Below, piece by piece: positions 4,663-6,037 of a stretch of 6,037 nucleotides of DNA; position 1 is the first letter of the stretch, and each line of letters starts with the position of its first letter. A program made the translations under genes and the position numbers. The DNA lies in assembly GCA_949747745.1 (NCBI GenBank), contig CATKFT010000174.1, positions 1-6,037 on the forward strand, written 5' to 3'. The notes beneath the pieces are model-generated. The model had not been told where the DNA came from. It ran no database searches and was given only the letters and a program-made list of their open reading frames with translations. The DNA is from an uncultured Clostridia bacterium. GTDB lineage: Bacteria; Bacillota_A; Clostridia; TANB77; CAG-508.

Positions 4663-5898
4663 TTATAATGTAATCATTTGACTTGTATAATCTAAATTGC
4701 TACAAGAATCATAATCATAGCCAAGAGTATATATATCTGTTGCAAATATGTCCTTTTCTAACATGCTTTTTAAAAGTTTATCTTTAGTTGTATCTAAATA
4801 TTTTTTTACAGATGTTACTATTTCAAGTTTTGGATTTGCATTACTAATTCCAGTAAGAAGTTCTTTTCCTTTTTGATTAAAGCCTAAAACACGTATATAG
4901 GGGGTTAGTACTTTTCTTGAATTTAGCATATCTTTTTTTGTTATTCCAAGTAAACAGTATACTAAAACTCTTTTTAACCTAGTAGTAGTATAACGTTTGC
5001 TTTTTACCATATTAATTAATTCATCTATAGTATTACAAGAATTAGCGGCATTTTTTATTGCATATTCTAATCCTTCAGATACATCAGGTAAATCTTGAAT
5101 TTCAACAATTGACATCTTACGTAGGTTATATATAATTTCTCTTTCAAATGTAGCAAGGCTTGATACTGTCTTTCCAGCTCTTAAACACTCATACATAATA
5201 TCAAAAGATGTTTTTGGCATAGCTTGTCTTAAACTCCAAACGTCATTTGTCATAGCTATTTTTCTAATAGCTGTTGCACTTGCAAAACCATCAACAATTT
5301 CAGTAGAATTGTAATCAACTTTATTTCTATTTATACTAACAGGAATTATAGAGCTCTTATATTTTTTTAGTGCTTTTAAATATTCTATTGCTAATATATT
5401 ATTAGGACTAGATAAAATGTTAGCATATTTTCTTATATCATTTAAATATATAAGTAATGCGTTTTCACGTGCTTTAGGAAATGAAATTCCTTTGCTTAGT
5501 TCATGATTCAAAATAGAAACGAATTCTTTTGGCTCATTAAATAGAACATTTGCAAATTCATTTAATACATTTACATCACAAAGTTCACTTCCAAAAGATA
5601 AATAGTTTACTATATTTAAAGAATTTAATATTTTAATGTTACCTTCTGCAAAGTTTTCTGCACTTGAAATGCTGTATAGTAAAGGCAATTCAATTACTAG
5701 ATCAACACCATTTTTTATTGCCATTTCAGCTTTAGACCATTTGTCAATTAAAGAGGTATCTCCACGTTGTACAAAGTTACCACTAATAACTGCAACAGTA
5801 TAATCTGCGTCTACTGCTCTTTTAGATTCATTAATATGATATAGATGACCATTATGAAATGGATTGTATTCAGCTACAATTCCAAGTACTTTGTTCAT
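4663..5898 (-). CDS. tmcAL: tRNA(Met) cytidine acetate ligase (TmcAL, YlbM)
   Basis: A full-length 411-residue protein that uses ATP and acetate to form acetyl-adenylate and acetylate cytidine 34 of elongator tRNA-Met (ac4C34), as shown for the Bacillus subtilis protein formerly called YlbM. The N-terminal nucleotidyltransferase fold shows AEYNPFHNGHLYHI (9-22) with the HNGH signature at 15-18, SGNFVQRGD (39-47), VDLVIELP (65-72) and GFASATAIRK, the late nucleotide-binding motif, near residue 210. The C-terminal half should be the tRNA-binding domain. The ATG at 5898 is supported by a GAAAGGA ribosome binding site 11 bases upstream. The gene is transcribed leftward from a promoter at 6002-6030 and ends toward the shared terminator at 4522-4555. 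In several clostridia this gene stands divergent from pta-ackA; the rightward promoter at the window edge fits, but that neighbour is not visible. Confidence 0.95.
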   Translation of the reverse strand: MNKVLGIVAEYNPFHNGHLYHINESKRAVDADYTVAVISGNFVQRGDTSLIDKWSKAEMAIKNGVDLVIELPLLYSISSAENFAEGNIKILNSLNIVNYLSFGSELCDVNVLNEFANVLFNEPKEFVSILNHELSKGISFPKARENALLIYLNDIRKYANILSSPNNILAIEYLKALKKYKSSIIPVSINRNKVDYNSTEIVDGFASATAIRKIAMTNDVWSLRQAMPKTSFDIMYECLRAGKTVSSLATFEREIIYNLRKMSIVEIQDLPDVSEGLEYAIKNAANSCNTIDELINMVKSKRYTTTRLKRVLVYCLLGITKKDMLNSRKVLTPYIRVLGFNQKGKELLTGISNANPKLEIVTSVKKYLDTTKDKLLKSMLEKDIFATDIYTLGYDYDSCSNLDYTSQMITL

Positions 5899-5930
5899 AA
5901 AAATTCAAATCCTTTCTTAAATTTTACTTG

Positions 5931-5974
5931 TAAGAAATGAATAGTTATTAAATTTTCAAACTATTTATTTCTTA
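5931..5974. repeat. 16-bp inverted repeat in the tmcAL leader
   Basis: Arms 5931-5946 and 5959-5974 pair over 16 bp with one G-U type mismatch and a 12-base A/T loop. It lies between the tmcAL promoter and start codon, so it would form a hairpin in the untranslated leader. It also lies just upstream of the rightward promoter (5977-6006). No T-tract follows on the minus strand. It could be a regulator site or a leader structure; nothing identifies a known riboswitch. Confidence 0.5.
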
Positions 5975-5976
5975 TA

Positions 5977-6006
5977 TTGCATTTTAAAACAAATTACTGA
6001 TATAAT
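5977..6006 (+). promoter_or_regulatory. Rightward promoter for a gene beyond the window
   Basis: TTGCAT (5977-5982) and a perfect TATAAT (6001-6006) with an extended -10 TG two bases before it (TGA at 5998-6000) are separated by 18 bases. This is the best extended -10 promoter in the window. It reads out of the right edge, so a plus-strand gene should begin shortly after 6037. Confidence 0.65.
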
Positions 6007-6030
6007 ATCATAAAAGAAAATAAAATTCAA
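6002..6030 (-). promoter_or_regulatory. Leftward promoter of tmcAL
   Basis: On the minus strand TTGAAT (6030-6025) and TATTAT (6007-6002) are separated by 17 bases. Transcription should start near 5995, giving a leader of about 97 bases that contains the 5931-5974 hairpin. The -10 overlaps the -10 of the opposing rightward promoter, so the two should compete for polymerase. Confidence 0.6.
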
Positions 6031-6037
6031 ATAATAT

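Overview
The window is very AT-rich, uses AGGAGG-type ribosome binding sites and carries spore-coat genes, so it points to an anaerobic, spore-forming Firmicute of the Clostridium type. Two parts can be told apart: a left, accessory-looking half (about 1-2340) and a right half of ordinary clostridial sporulation, cell-wall and housekeeping genes (about 2344-6037).

Left half. The window opens inside an unrecognised gene (2-235) that ends at a long hairpin. A 600-base stretch without a convincing gene follows. It is crowded with short perfect hairpins and includes an array of 13-bp palindromes of the form TTCAC-N3-GTGAA. Next comes the most interesting locus, a type III toxin-antitoxin system: a promoter (786-814), two tandem copies of a 47/48-nt RNA repeat that folds as a pseudoknot with compensatory base changes between copies (854-948), a leaky-looking terminator (966-1001), and a toxin gene of the CptN/ToxN endoribonuclease group (1025-1501). 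Two more TTCAC/GTGAA palindromes sit on the promoter of the next gene, a five-helix membrane protein of the DUF6512 type (1702-2244).

Right half. A manganese-catalase-like spore coat gene (cotJC) survives only as its 3' two-thirds (2344-2841); the stretch joined to its broken end belongs to the accessory half. A convergent minus-strand pair of small CotF-like coat genes follows (3284-3457 and 3025-3273). A polysaccharide deacetylase has a good promoter but is broken by a one-base frameshift (3645-4518). The last gene is a complete tmcAL (ylbM), which makes N4-acetylcytidine in elongator tRNA-Met (4663-5898, minus). Its promoter overlaps a strong rightward promoter at the window edge, which must serve a gene outside the window.

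How the genes fit together. The RNA repeats should hold the toxin inactive and also limit its transcription through the terminator. The palindromes on both sides of the toxin-antitoxin locus suggest that one dimeric regulator controls the membrane-protein gene and perhaps also the array upstream of the toxin-antitoxin locus. The two broken genes (cotJC and the deacetylase) suggest relaxed selection or recent rearrangement here.
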